Of a DNA stretch of 64,000 bases, positions 9,059 through 16,758 are shown piece by piece. Position numbers and translations under genes: made by a program. This DNA comes from Streptomyces changanensis (GTDB taxonomy: Bacteria > Actinomycetota > Actinomycetes > Streptomycetales > Streptomycetaceae), in NCBI RefSeq assembly GCF_024600715.1, contig NZ_CP102332.1, forward strand, positions 248,001 to 312,000, read 5' to 3'. A model generated the notes under the pieces. The model was not told where the DNA came from. It did not search any database and saw only the letters and a program-made list of their open reading frames with translations. The number at the start of each line of letters is the position of its first letter. Within the stretch, counting starts at the first letter, position 1.

Positions 9059-9183
9059 CGCTTCTCGACCTGCAGTCGATGGAGACCCCGAAGGAAGAGG
9101 CCACGGGCGACGTCGCCACCGGCAGCCGGGCCAGCCTGCTGCTCTGCGGTGACAGCAGCCTCAGCGTCACGACCTGTAACTGA
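9055..9183 (+). CDS. ramS: RamS, SapB lanthipeptide precursor
   Basis: The 42-residue peptide starts with MTLLDLQSMETPKEE and ends with LSVTTCN. It matches my memory of S. coelicolor RamS almost throughout. The known processing point puts the leader at 1-21 and a 21-residue core from T22. The core has two S-x2-S-x3-C motifs: S24/S27/C31 and S34/S37/C41. In SapB each cysteine forms a lanthionine and the remaining serines become dehydroalanine. The core differs from remembered SapB at V38 (Ile there), within the second ring and conservative. The mature peptide is a surfactant that lets aerial hyphae break the water surface. The leader keeps the LxLQ-type recognition element of class III precursors. 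Confidence 0.97.
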   Translation: MTLLDLQSMETPKEEATGDVATGSRASLLLCGDSSLSVTTCN

Positions 9184-9190
9184 GCCGGTC

Positions 9191-9232
9191 CCGGCCGGAC
9201 CGCGCGGTGTTCGCACCGCGCGGGTCGGCCGG
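9191..9232 (+). terminator. First hairpin between ramS and ramA, attenuator
   Basis: Arms of 19 nt (9191-9209 and 9214-9232) pair with two adjacent mismatches around a TTCG loop, beginning 7 bp after the ramS stop. It can stabilise or terminate the ramCS transcript so that precursor exceeds transporter. Confidence 0.7.
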
Positions 9233-9240
9233 CAGCGGCT

Positions 9241-9275
9241 GCGGCCCCGGGCGGTCTCCATCCGCCCGGGGCCGC
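9241..9275 (+). terminator. Second hairpin between ramS and ramA
   Basis: Perfect 14-bp arms, GCGGCCCCGGGCGG and CCGCCCGGGGCCGC, flank a 7-nt loop and follow the first hairpin by 8 bp. The 234 bp from here to ramA hold no gene. Confidence 0.65.
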
Positions 9276-9509
9276 GGCCCTGCTCCCGCCCGCCCCGGCT
9301 CGTTCTGCCCGGACGGGGCCATCCCGGTACGACAGGCGCGGGGCCGGGTCGGTCATGGGCTCGTACCGACACGCACGACACGCAGAACCCGCACGGCCCG
9401 TGCGGTACCCCTCGGCGCACACGGCGCTCGCCGCGCGCGGCCCGTGCGCGGGACGCTCCGGCCGCCGTCCCGGGCCCGTGCCGGCCGGGAGAGGAAGGAG
9501 CCGCCCACC

Positions 9510-11507
9510 ATGCCCGCCGCGCGCACCCCGCAGACACCGCCGGATCCCGCCCGGACCGCCGCAGACCGAGTGCTCCGCGGAGCGCTCCGGCACGGCGCCG
9601 GGCACACCGCGGCCCTCCTGCTCTGCTCCCTCGCCTCCGCCGCCGCCACCCTCGCCGAGCCGGCGGTCCTGGGCCGCACCCTCGACCTGCTGCTCGCCGG
9701 CGACGCACGGGCGGCGCGCTGGACCGCCCTGTGCGCGGCGCTCATCACGGCCGACCTGTTCCTCGACGCCGCCGTCGCCCAGCTGACCGGCGTCACCAAC
9801 GCCCGTACGACGCGCTGGCTGCGCACCCGCGGCGTGGCGGGGCTGCTGCGGGCCGCGCCGCACGACGCCGCCCGCCTCCCGCCCGGTGACCTCGCGACCC
9901 GGCTGACCGCCAACGCCGCGGAGGCGGGAACCGTGCCCGCCGGCGCCGCGGCGGCCGCCGCTTCGGTCCTGCCTCCGCTGGGCGGGCTGGTCGCCCTGTT
10001 CCTCATCGACTGGCGGACCGGCGCCGCGTTCCTCGCCGGCGTCCCGGCGCTGTGGCTGCTGCTGCGCGCCTTCGCCACCGACTCCTCCGACAGCGTCAAG
10101 CACTACCAGGCGGCGCAGTCGCGGATCGCCGCGCGCCTCGTGGAGGCCCTCGCCGGGGCGCGGACCGTCGCCGCCGCCGGGACGGCCGCGCACGAACGGC
10201 GGCGCGTTCTCGGCCCGCTGCCCGAAGTGGCCCGCGAGGGGCGGCGGATGTGGCGGGTGTACGGCCGGGCGGTGGCCCGCAGCGGGATGCTGCTGCCGCT
10301 GCTGGTGTGCCTGGTCCTCGCCGTGGGCGGCCTGCGCCTGGCGTCCGGGGCCATGGGCGTGGGCGAGCTGCTCGCCGTGTCGCGGTACGCGGCGCTCGCG
10401 GCGGGTGTGGGCGCGGTGGCCGGGCTGCTGGGCGCGCTGGTCCATGGCCGCGCCGCCGCCCGGCGCGTGGCCGCCCCGCTGGCGCTGGCGCCCCTGCCGT
10501 ACGGGGACGGCGCCCTGCCGGCGGACGGTCCGGGCACGGTGGAGCTGCGCGGCGTGTCGGTGGTGCGCGACGGCACCGCCGTCCTGCGGGACGTGGACGT
10601 CGTGCTGCCGGGAGGGGCGCGGGTGGCCGTCGTGGGCCGCTCGGGCGCGGGGAAATCCGTGTTCGCCGCCGTGGCGGGCCGGCTCACCGACCCCGACGCG
10701 GGCGAGGTGCTGCTCGACGGAGCGCGTCTGGACGCCCTGGACGAGGAGTGCCTGCGCAGGGAGGTCGGGTACGCGTTCGCGCGCCCGGCGCTGTTCGGCG
10801 CGACGGTCGGCGACGCCCTGGCGTTCGGGGTGGACGCGCCACCGGGTGGGGCGCTGCGCGCGGCCGCGCGGGCGGCTGACGCGGACGGCTTCGTCGAACG
10901 ACTGCCCGCCGGGTACGACACGCCCGTCACGCGGGCACCGCTGTCCGGCGGCGAACTGCAACGCCTGGGCCTGGCCCGGGCGTTCGCCCACGCGGGCCGG
11001 CTGCTGATCCTGGACGACGCCACGTCGAGCCTGGACACGGTCACTGAGCGGCAGGTCGAGCGGGCACTGGCCCGTGACGTGCGTCCCGGTACGCGGCTCG
11101 TCGTCGCGCACCGGCTGTCCTCCGCCACCCGCGCCGACCTGGTGGTGTGGCTGGAGGAGGGGCGCGTACGGGCGGTGGGTGCCCATGCGGTGCTGTGGCG
11201 GGACCCGGAGTACCGCGCGGTGTTCGCCGTACGGGACCCGTCGGGCGGTGACGGGCCGGCCGGGGGGCGCGGGGACGCGGACGGGGAGGGGCACGGGTCC
11301 CGGCCTCCGACGGAGGGGGCGGGAGCGGGGAGCGGAGAGGTGGCGGGAGTCGTGCAGGTCGAGGGAGCCGGGCAGATCGCGGGTGCCCCCGACGTGGAGG
11401 GGGGCGCTCCGTCCGGGGGCGCCGCGGAGGTGTCCGGCGCCGCGCCGTCCGAGGGCGCGCCGGGGGCCGGCCGTGCGGCGCGAGCGGGTCGCCGGGCGGC
11501 CCGGTGA
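9510..11507 (+). CDS. ramA: RamA, ABC exporter subunit for SapB
   Basis: The 665-residue protein starts at ATG 9510 behind GAGGAAGGAG. An N-terminal exporter-type membrane domain (about 30-330) is followed by an ATPase domain with Walker A GRSGAGKS (near 376), signature LSGGE (near 475), Walker B LLILDDATSSLD and the switch His in VVAHRLSS. The residue after the Walker B Asp is Asp rather than catalytic Glu, a degenerate site typical of one half of a heterodimer. From about residue 575 a roughly 90-residue Gly/Ala/Glu-rich tail follows the ATPase domain. RamB, encoded next with a 4-nt overlap, should be its partner in exporting or processing SapB. Confidence 0.93.
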   Translation: MPAARTPQTPPDPARTAADRVLRGALRHGAGHTAALLLCSLASAAATLAEPAVLGRTLDLLLAGDARAARWTALCAALITADLFLDAAVAQLTGVTNARTTRWLRTRGVAGLLRAAPHDAARLPPGDLATRLTANAAEAGTVPAGAAAAAASVLPPLGGLVALFLIDWRTGAAFLAGVPALWLLLRAFATDSSDSVKHYQAAQSRIAARLVEALAGARTVAAAGTAAHERRRVLGPLPEVAREGRRMWRVYGRAVARSGMLLPLLVCLVLAVGGLRLASGAMGVGELLAVSRYAALAAGVGAVAGLLGALVHGRAAARRVAAPLALAPLPYGDGALPADGPGTVELRGVSVVRDGTAVLRDVDVVLPGGARVAVVGRSGAGKSVFAAVAGRLTDPDAGEVLLDGARLDALDEECLRREVGYAFARPALFGATVGDALAFGVDAPPGGALRAAARAADADGFVERLPAGYDTPVTRAPLSGGELQRLGLARAFAHAGRLLILDDATSSLDTVTERQVERALARDVRPGTRLVVAHRLSSATRADLVVWLEEGRVRAVGAHAVLWRDPEYRAVFAVRDPSGGDGPAGGRGDADGEGHGSRPPTEGAGAGSGEVAGVVQVEGAGQIAGAPDVEGGAPSGGAAEVSGAAPSEGAPGAGRAARAGRRAAR

Positions 11508-13636
11508 GGGGGCGGGGGGCGCTGCGCCGCCTCGCACCCCAGGCACGCCGGTTCCTGCTGCGCCGGCGGCGGGCGCTCCTCGTCCTGACCGGCTGGTCCC
11601 TGCTGGAGTCCGTGCAGACCTTCCTCCTGGGGTACGGGGTGGCCCGCGCCCTGGACGACGGGTTCCTCGCCGGCCGCCCCGCCACCGGGCTGTGGTGGCT
11701 GTCGGTCGCCGCGGGCGCGGCGCTGGTCGGCGGCCTGGCGATGCGCGGGGTCTTCGACGGGCTCGCCGGGCTCGTCGAGCCGTTGCGCGACGGCCTGGTG
11801 CGCCGGGCGGTGGCGCAGGCGCTGGCCTCGGCGGTCGCCGACCCGGTGCGGGCCGGTGGCGCGTCCGCGGACGGTGCGGCGGTGTCCCGGCTCGTCCACC
11901 AGACGGAGATGGCCAGGGACGGTTTCGCGGGGCTCGTCCTCGCCGGGCGGTCGTTCCTCTTCACCGCGCTCGGCGCGCTGCTGGGCCTGGCGTCGCTCGC
12001 GCCCGCGCTGGTGCTGGTCGTCCTGCCGCCGCTGCTGCTGGGACTGGGGCTGTTCCTCGCGACGCTCGCGCCGATGGCCGCCGCGCAGCGCGCCTTCCTG
12101 GACACCGACGAGGCGCTGTCGGCCCGGGTCGGCGCCGTGGGCGCGGGGCTGCGGGACGTGGTGGCGTGCGGGGGGCGGCGGCTGGTCGCCGAGGAGGTGG
12201 GCGGGCTCGTCGTCGCGGAGGAGCGCCTGGCACGCCGGTTGGCCCGCTGGGCGGGCGTGCGGACCCTGGCCCTCGGCGCGGCGGGGAGGCTGCCCGTCGT
12301 CGCGCTGGTGGTGGCGACGCCGTGGCTGTTGGCGCGGGGGGTCACGGCGGGCGCGCTGCTGGGGGCGCTCACGTACCTCGTCCAGTCGCTGTTGCCGGCG
12401 GTGCACGCGCTGATGAGCGCCCTGGGCGCGGCGGGGACGCGGCTGGTGGTGGTCCTGGACCGGTTCGGCACCTGCGAGCCGACCCTGCCGGGCGACACCC
12501 CGTCACCGGCCCCCGCGGGCACGGCCGATCGCGCCGGGACGGCACCCGACGCGGGGCCGGGCGCGGGGCCCGGTGCGGAGCCAGGCACGGAAGCCGACAC
12601 GAAGCCGGGCGCGGAGACCGGCGCGGTAGTCGACGCGGGGCCGGGCACGAAGCCGGGCACGGAAGCCGACGCGGTAGCCGCCGCGAGGCCGGGCGCGGAG
12701 CGCGGCGCGGAGACCGGCACGCAGCCGGGCACGGAAGCCGACGCGGGGCCGGGCGCGGGGCCCGGGGCGAAAGCCGATGCGGGGCCCGGGGCGGAACCCG
12801 GTGGCCGGGAACCGGGCACCGGCGCCCCGCCACCCGCCGCCGCAGCGGCCGCCGGGACTCCGGGTGGGGCGCCCCCCGGAGCGCCGGCCGGGTACGCCGA
12901 GCGGCGGGCCCGGCGCGGCGGGCGGGCCGCCGCGGTCGAACTGCGCGGAGTCACCTTCGCCTACGGCCCCCGGGCGCGGCCGGTCCTCGACGGCCTGGAC
13001 CTTCTGGTGGAGCCCGGGGAGCACCTGGCGGTCGTGGGCCCCAGCGGCATGGGCAAGTCCACGCTCCTCGCCGTCCTCGCCGGGGTGCTCGACCCGTCCC
13101 GCGGCACCGTCCTGGTCGCCGGCTCCCCGGCCCGTCCGGCCGGGGCGCCGGGACCGGACCCGCGCCGCGCCCTGCTGCCCCAGGAGGCGTACGTCTTCAC
13201 CGGGACCGTCCGCGACAACCTCCGCTACCTGCGGCCCGACGCGCCGCCCGGTGACGTCGGGGCGGCGGTGGAGGCGCTGCGCCTCGGTCCGCTGGTGCGG
13301 CGGCTCGGCGGCCTGGACGCCACGGTCGACCCGTCCGCCCTGTCGCAGGGCGAGCGGCAGCACCTGGCGCTCGGCCGGGCCCACCTCTCCCCCGCTCCCC
13401 TCCTCCTCCTGGACGAGGCGACCTGTCACCTCGACCCGGAGGCGGAGGAGCACGCGGAGCGCACGCTCGCGGCACGTCCCGGCACGCTCGTCGTCGTGGC
13501 CCACCGGCTGTCGTCGGCGGTACGGGCGGATCGCGTGCTGGTGCTGGACGGGACACGGTCGGCGTGCGCCCCGCACGAGGCCCTGCTCGAGGTCTCGCCC
13601 CTCTACCGCGACCTGGTGGGTGTCTCCCCGGTCTGA
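11504..13636 (+). CDS. ramB: RamB, ABC exporter subunit for SapB
   Basis: The 710-residue protein starts at GTG 11504, overlapping the ramA stop. The membrane domain covers about 15-320. The ATPase domain begins near 475 with ELRGVTFAYG, then Walker A GPSGMGKST (near 511), signature LSQGE, Walker B LLLLDEATCHLD and VVAHRLSS. This subunit keeps the catalytic Glu that RamA lacks, so the pair would have one full hydrolysis site. A Pro/Gly/Glu/Ala/Thr-rich insert of about 140 residues separates the two domains and makes the protein longer than a usual half-transporter. No peptidase C39 domain is present, so leader removal must be done elsewhere. Confidence 0.93.
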   Translation: MRGRGALRRLAPQARRFLLRRRRALLVLTGWSLLESVQTFLLGYGVARALDDGFLAGRPATGLWWLSVAAGAALVGGLAMRGVFDGLAGLVEPLRDGLVRRAVAQALASAVADPVRAGGASADGAAVSRLVHQTEMARDGFAGLVLAGRSFLFTALGALLGLASLAPALVLVVLPPLLLGLGLFLATLAPMAAAQRAFLDTDEALSARVGAVGAGLRDVVACGGRRLVAEEVGGLVVAEERLARRLARWAGVRTLALGAAGRLPVVALVVATPWLLARGVTAGALLGALTYLVQSLLPAVHALMSALGAAGTRLVVVLDRFGTCEPTLPGDTPSPAPAGTADRAGTAPDAGPGAGPGAEPGTEADTKPGAETGAVVDAGPGTKPGTEADAVAAARPGAERGAETGTQPGTEADAGPGAGPGAKADAGPGAEPGGREPGTGAPPPAAAAAAGTPGGAPPGAPAGYAERRARRGGRAAAVELRGVTFAYGPRARPVLDGLDLLVEPGEHLAVVGPSGMGKSTLLAVLAGVLDPSRGTVLVAGSPARPAGAPGPDPRRALLPQEAYVFTGTVRDNLRYLRPDAPPGDVGAAVEALRLGPLVRRLGGLDATVDPSALSQGERQHLALGRAHLSPAPLLLLDEATCHLDPEAEEHAERTLAARPGTLVVVAHRLSSAVRADRVLVLDGTRSACAPHEALLEVSPLYRDLVGVSPV
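12526..12830 (+). repeat. Degenerate tandem repeat encoding the RamB interdomain linker
   Basis: The DNA is built from variants of GCCGGGCACGGAAGCCGACG and GCGGGGCCGGGC units, encoding PGTEAD, PGAGPG and PGAETG blocks. At least three near-identical copies of the PGTEAD unit occur. The frame stays open throughout, so unit gain or loss in multiples of three would change linker length only. Confidence 0.75.
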
Positions 13637-13730
13637 AGCGGCCCGGCCGGTGTCTCCTCCCCCGCCTGACGCCACCCGAAGGGCGTCCACCGGGCTCGGG
13701 GCCGCCGGGGCCGGAACCTCCCGGCGCCGG

Positions 13731-14339
13731 TCACACCCATCCCGCCCCCTGGGATATCCGTATCGCGTCGATGCGGTTGCGCGCGCCGACCTTGCGCGTG
13801 GCCGACGCCATGTAGTTGCGCACCGTGCCGTTCGACAGGTGCAGGCCCCTGGCGATCTCGGCGATCGTGTCCCCCTCGGCCGCCCTGGCGAGCACGCTCA
13901 GCTCGCGGGCGGTCAGCGGCATCCTGGACGCCTCCAGAAAGCCGAAGGCGAGCGATTCGTCGACGAACCGCTCGCCCCGCGCCACCGCGCGGATGGCCCG
14001 CACGAGCCGGCGTGGGGACCCGTTCTTGTCCACGAACCCCAGCGCCCGTGCCTCGAACGCCTTCCGCAGCGCCCCCGGTCTGGCCGCGGAGGCCAGCACC
14101 AGCAGTCGCGTGCGCGCGTCGAACGCCGTTCCCCCGTCCTCCTGCCCGCCCTCCAGGATGCCCGCGGCACCCGGACAGTCGAGGTCCACCACGCACACGT
14201 CCGGGCGTAAGGACTCCGCGCTCCGGCGCGCGGTGCGCCAACCCGAATCGAACACGTCGAACGACTCCTCCGATCTGAGCAATGCCGACAACGCGGACCG
14301 CATCAGGCCGACGCTGTGCAGCACAAGGACCTTCGTCAT
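13731..14339 (-). CDS. ramR: RamR, atypical response regulator of the ram operon, with a TTA codon
   Basis: The 202-residue protein starts at MTKVLVLHSVGLM with a GGGAGGGG-like site about 7 nt upstream. The N-terminal receiver-like domain lacks the usual acidic pair (VLHS where VDD is normal), although an Asp remains in VCVVDLD. A LuxR-type helix-turn-helix (LTARELSVLARAAEGDTIAEIARGL and on) fills about 138-195, ending IDAIRISQGAGWV. No kinase gene is adjacent, so it is an orphan regulator. RamR/AmfR activates ramC in known systems. Codon 44 (14208-14210, complement) is TTA for leucine, so translation should need the bldA tRNA. It converges on ramB. Confidence 0.93.
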   Translation of the reverse strand: MTKVLVLHSVGLMRSALSALLRSEESFDVFDSGWRTARRSAESLRPDVCVVDLDCPGAAGILEGGQEDGGTAFDARTRLLVLASAARPGALRKAFEARALGFVDKNGSPRRLVRAIRAVARGERFVDESLAFGFLEASRMPLTARELSVLARAAEGDTIAEIARGLHLSNGTVRNYMASATRKVGARNRIDAIRISQGAGWV

Positions 14340-14574
14340 GGCGGTTCCCCTCCCGGTGGACACCCGACCGACGGGCCGGGCGCTGGCACACGGCACTGCC
14401 GCGCGCATACCACCCATGCGACTGCCCCGCTGCGCCGCGCGGGAACATCGCTGTGGGGCGTATGGGGGCGCGCGATATGGCCACGCGGGCGCCCCTCATG
14501 CAAATGTGCGCCCTGTGTGCGCCCCTTACGTCAACCGGCGTACGCGTGCCCGGGATCACGCGGCGGACGCGGCG
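14340..14574 (-). promoter_or_regulatory. Region upstream of ramR
   Basis: This gene-free 235-bp region should carry the ramR promoter. It contains an imperfect inverted repeat of GGGGCGC/GCGCCCC halves around 14463-14497 and a TGTGCGCCC direct repeat near 14505-14524. No standard -35/-10 pair stands out. Confidence 0.35.
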
Positions 14575-15513
14575 TCAGTTCAGGTTGCCCTCCAGCCCGC
14601 TGTAGATCTCGGTCGCCTCGCAGAAGGCGACGCCGAACACCTCGGCCACGCCCATCGCCTCGTCGATCTTCCGCAGCTCGCGCTTCTCGCAGTCCAGCCG
14701 GTCGCGGTGGGTCAGGAGCCGGGACCGCGCCCCCGGCACCGCGGACGCGGGCACGAGCGCGCCCACCGTGTAGTTCCCGGTGATGCTCGCGGGCGCGGGC
14801 GGCCACTCAAGGGCGGGGAAGCGCTCCCGCAGCAGCCCGGTGAGGGCCGTGGGCGCCTCGAAGCCCTCGGCCGGGACACCCGCGTCGGCACACAGCCGGG
14901 TGGGCCAGGTGTGACCGCGCGACATCCAGCCGGGTAGCAGCGCCGCGGCGAAGTCCAGGACGTTGAAGGGGACCTCGCGCGTCACGAGGGCCGCCGCGTC
15001 GAGCTCCCGCCCGTCCCCCGGGCGGCGCACGGTGCGCTCGCCCGCGCGCAGGGCCCGCGCGGCGCCGCGCAGGACGCGCAGCGGGCCGACCAGCGACTCG
15101 GCGAGCACGTCGTCGGCGGGGAGCCGGCCGCCCTCGTCGGGTCGGACGCGGTCGCGCAGCGCGGGGTCGAGCCGGCCCACCATCTCCGAGGCGAGCGCGT
15201 CCACCCCCTCGACCGGCGTCGCCAGGTACCGGCGTATGTCCTCCGCGATCCGTTCCGGCCCGTCGCCGACGATGAGGAACGGGCGCCCCCACACGTGGAG
15301 ATGGGAGTCGAAGGGCAGGTCGTCGCGGTCCCGGGCGTGGGCGAGGAGACCCAGGGCCCACGCCTTGGCGCGGAAGCGGACCTTGCGCGTCTCGACGGCC
15401 TGCGCCACCAGGTCGTCGATGGCGTCGTCCTCCCCCAGACCGGCGAGGTAGGGCAGCAGCCGCTCCTCGATCAGCCGGAGGTCGACGGGGTGGAAGCTCG
15501 TGTCGTAACCCAT
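14575..15513 (-). CDS. Uncharacterised 312-residue protein upstream of ramR
   Basis: It starts at MGYDTSFHPVDLRLIEERLLPYLAG. I recognise no catalytic motif. The protein is soluble, lacks a signal peptide and looks mixed alpha/beta. Conserved-looking stretches are FDSHLHVWGRPFLIVG (residues about 70-85), GHTWPTRLCAD and the C-terminal EVFGVAFCEATEIYSGLEGN. TAGGTT lies 7 nt before the ATG and there is no Shine-Dalgarno, so the mRNA is probably leaderless. It lies 235 bp upstream of ramR on the same strand, but a shared transcript is not evident. Function unknown. Confidence 0.8.
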   Translation of the reverse strand: MGYDTSFHPVDLRLIEERLLPYLAGLGEDDAIDDLVAQAVETRKVRFRAKAWALGLLAHARDRDDLPFDSHLHVWGRPFLIVGDGPERIAEDIRRYLATPVEGVDALASEMVGRLDPALRDRVRPDEGGRLPADDVLAESLVGPLRVLRGAARALRAGERTVRRPGDGRELDAAALVTREVPFNVLDFAAALLPGWMSRGHTWPTRLCADAGVPAEGFEAPTALTGLLRERFPALEWPPAPASITGNYTVGALVPASAVPGARSRLLTHRDRLDCEKRELRKIDEAMGVAEVFGVAFCEATEIYSGLEGNLN

Positions 15514-15662
15514 GATCGGCAACCTAACGCCGGCCACTGACAAGGACCGGCGCGGGGTGGGGCCGTACCTGTGGGCGAGGCCGTACGGGCGGGTGCCCCG
15601 CCACCGTAGGTGCGGGGAAAGCCGGTTGTCCTCCCCCGGGCGATGCGCTTGGGTGTCCGATC

Positions 15663-16427
15663 ATGAACGCGATCGACCGTCTCGTACGCCCGGACCGCTA
15701 CCCGCGCTCCTCCCGGTACGACCCCGACTGGCTGCTCGACCTCGACATGGGGCCGCACCCGCTGTGGTTGCTGGAGGACCTCGCCAGGGACCTCGACCTG
15801 CGTCCGGGCATGCGGGTCCTCGACCTCGGCTCGGGCAAGGGCGCCACCTCGGTCTTCCTCGCCCGCGAGTTCGGCGTGGAGGTGGTGGCCGCGGACTGGT
15901 GGATCGGCGCCGAGGAGGCGACGGCCGTCTTCGCCGCGGCCGGCGTCACCGACCGCGTCTCCGCGGTACACGCCGAGGCCCACGTCCTGCCGTTCGAGGA
16001 GGGGGCCTTCGACGCGATCGTGAGCATCGACGCGTTCGAGTACTTCGGCACGGCGGACGGCTACCTGCCCTACCTCGCGCGGTTCCTGCGCCCGGGCGGT
16101 CAGCTCGGCGTCGCCACCCCGGCGATGCGCCACGAGGTCCGCGAACTCGGGGCGATCCCGGCGCACGTGAAGGCGCTCGTCGGCTGGGAGGCCCTCGCCT
16201 GGCACACCCCCGCGTGGTGGCGCTTCCAGTGGGAGATCACCGAACTCGTGACGGTCACCTCGGCCCGCATGCAGCAGGACGGCTGGCAGGACTGGCTGCT
16301 GTGGGCGCGGGCCTGCGCCGCGCACCGGCCGGAGGGGCGGTCCGCGCACCAGCCGGTGATCGACATGCTCATCGCGGACGGAGGGGAACACCTGGGCTTC
16401 GCCCTGGTGACCGCGCGGAAGCACTGA
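15663..16427 (+). CDS. Class I SAM-dependent methyltransferase
   Basis: The 254-residue protein has the Rossmann SAM-binding motif I VLDLGSGKGATSVFLA (residues about 57-72), an acidic strand end (VVAADW), HVLPFEEGAFDAIVSIDAFEYF as motif II/post-II, and FLRPGGQLGV as the loop typical of small-molecule methyltransferases. The C-terminal part is Trp-rich (WWRFQWEITELV), which may line a substrate pocket. The substrate is unknown. A second unrelated methyltransferase follows 331 bp downstream; the hairpin between them suggests separate transcripts. Confidence 0.85.
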   Translation: MNAIDRLVRPDRYPRSSRYDPDWLLDLDMGPHPLWLLEDLARDLDLRPGMRVLDLGSGKGATSVFLAREFGVEVVAADWWIGAEEATAVFAAAGVTDRVSAVHAEAHVLPFEEGAFDAIVSIDAFEYFGTADGYLPYLARFLRPGGQLGVATPAMRHEVRELGAIPAHVKALVGWEALAWHTPAWWRFQWEITELVTVTSARMQQDGWQDWLLWARACAAHRPEGRSAHQPVIDMLIADGGEHLGFALVTARKH

Positions 16428-16461
16428 CCCGGTGCCCCGCCCCCGACGCCCGGCCGCAGTC

Positions 16462-16492
16462 CCACGGCCCGGCCCCGGGACCGGGCCCGTGG
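16462..16492 (+). terminator. Imperfect hairpin after the first methyltransferase gene
   Basis: CCACGGCCCGG pairs with CCGGGCCCGTGG around CCCCGGGA, with one bulged base, beginning 34 bp past the stop. Confidence 0.5.
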
Positions 16493-16700
16493 CTGGGGGA
16501 CCGGCCCGCGGGAACGGCAGGGGGCGCCGCTCAGCCGGAGGACAGGTGACGCTCGGGGAAGCGGCTCACGTGCTGCCGGACCAGGGAGACCGCGCGGCCC
16601 GGGCCGAGGGAGCCCGCCATCCCCGCCCGTCCCCCCGCCGTCATCGACCCCTGCGCGAACCCCGCCAGCACGTCTGGGGCCGTCCTCGGTGCGCTCGGTC

Positions 16701-16736
16701 GGTCGGGCCGGTCGGGCCGGTCGGGCCGGTCGGGCC
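16701..16736 (+). repeat. Four tandem copies of a 9-bp repeat
   Basis: GGTCGGGCC is repeated four times without interruption in the 331-bp gap between two methyltransferase genes, directly before the promoter of the second. The rest of the gap shows no gene. Confidence 0.9.
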
Positions 16737-16758
16737 GAGGCTCCGTAGCCTGCGTCAT

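Noticed and set aside
8448..11546. A 1032-codon minus-strand frame opposite ramC, ramS and ramA
   Set aside because: It crosses three real genes and translates to low-complexity sequence.
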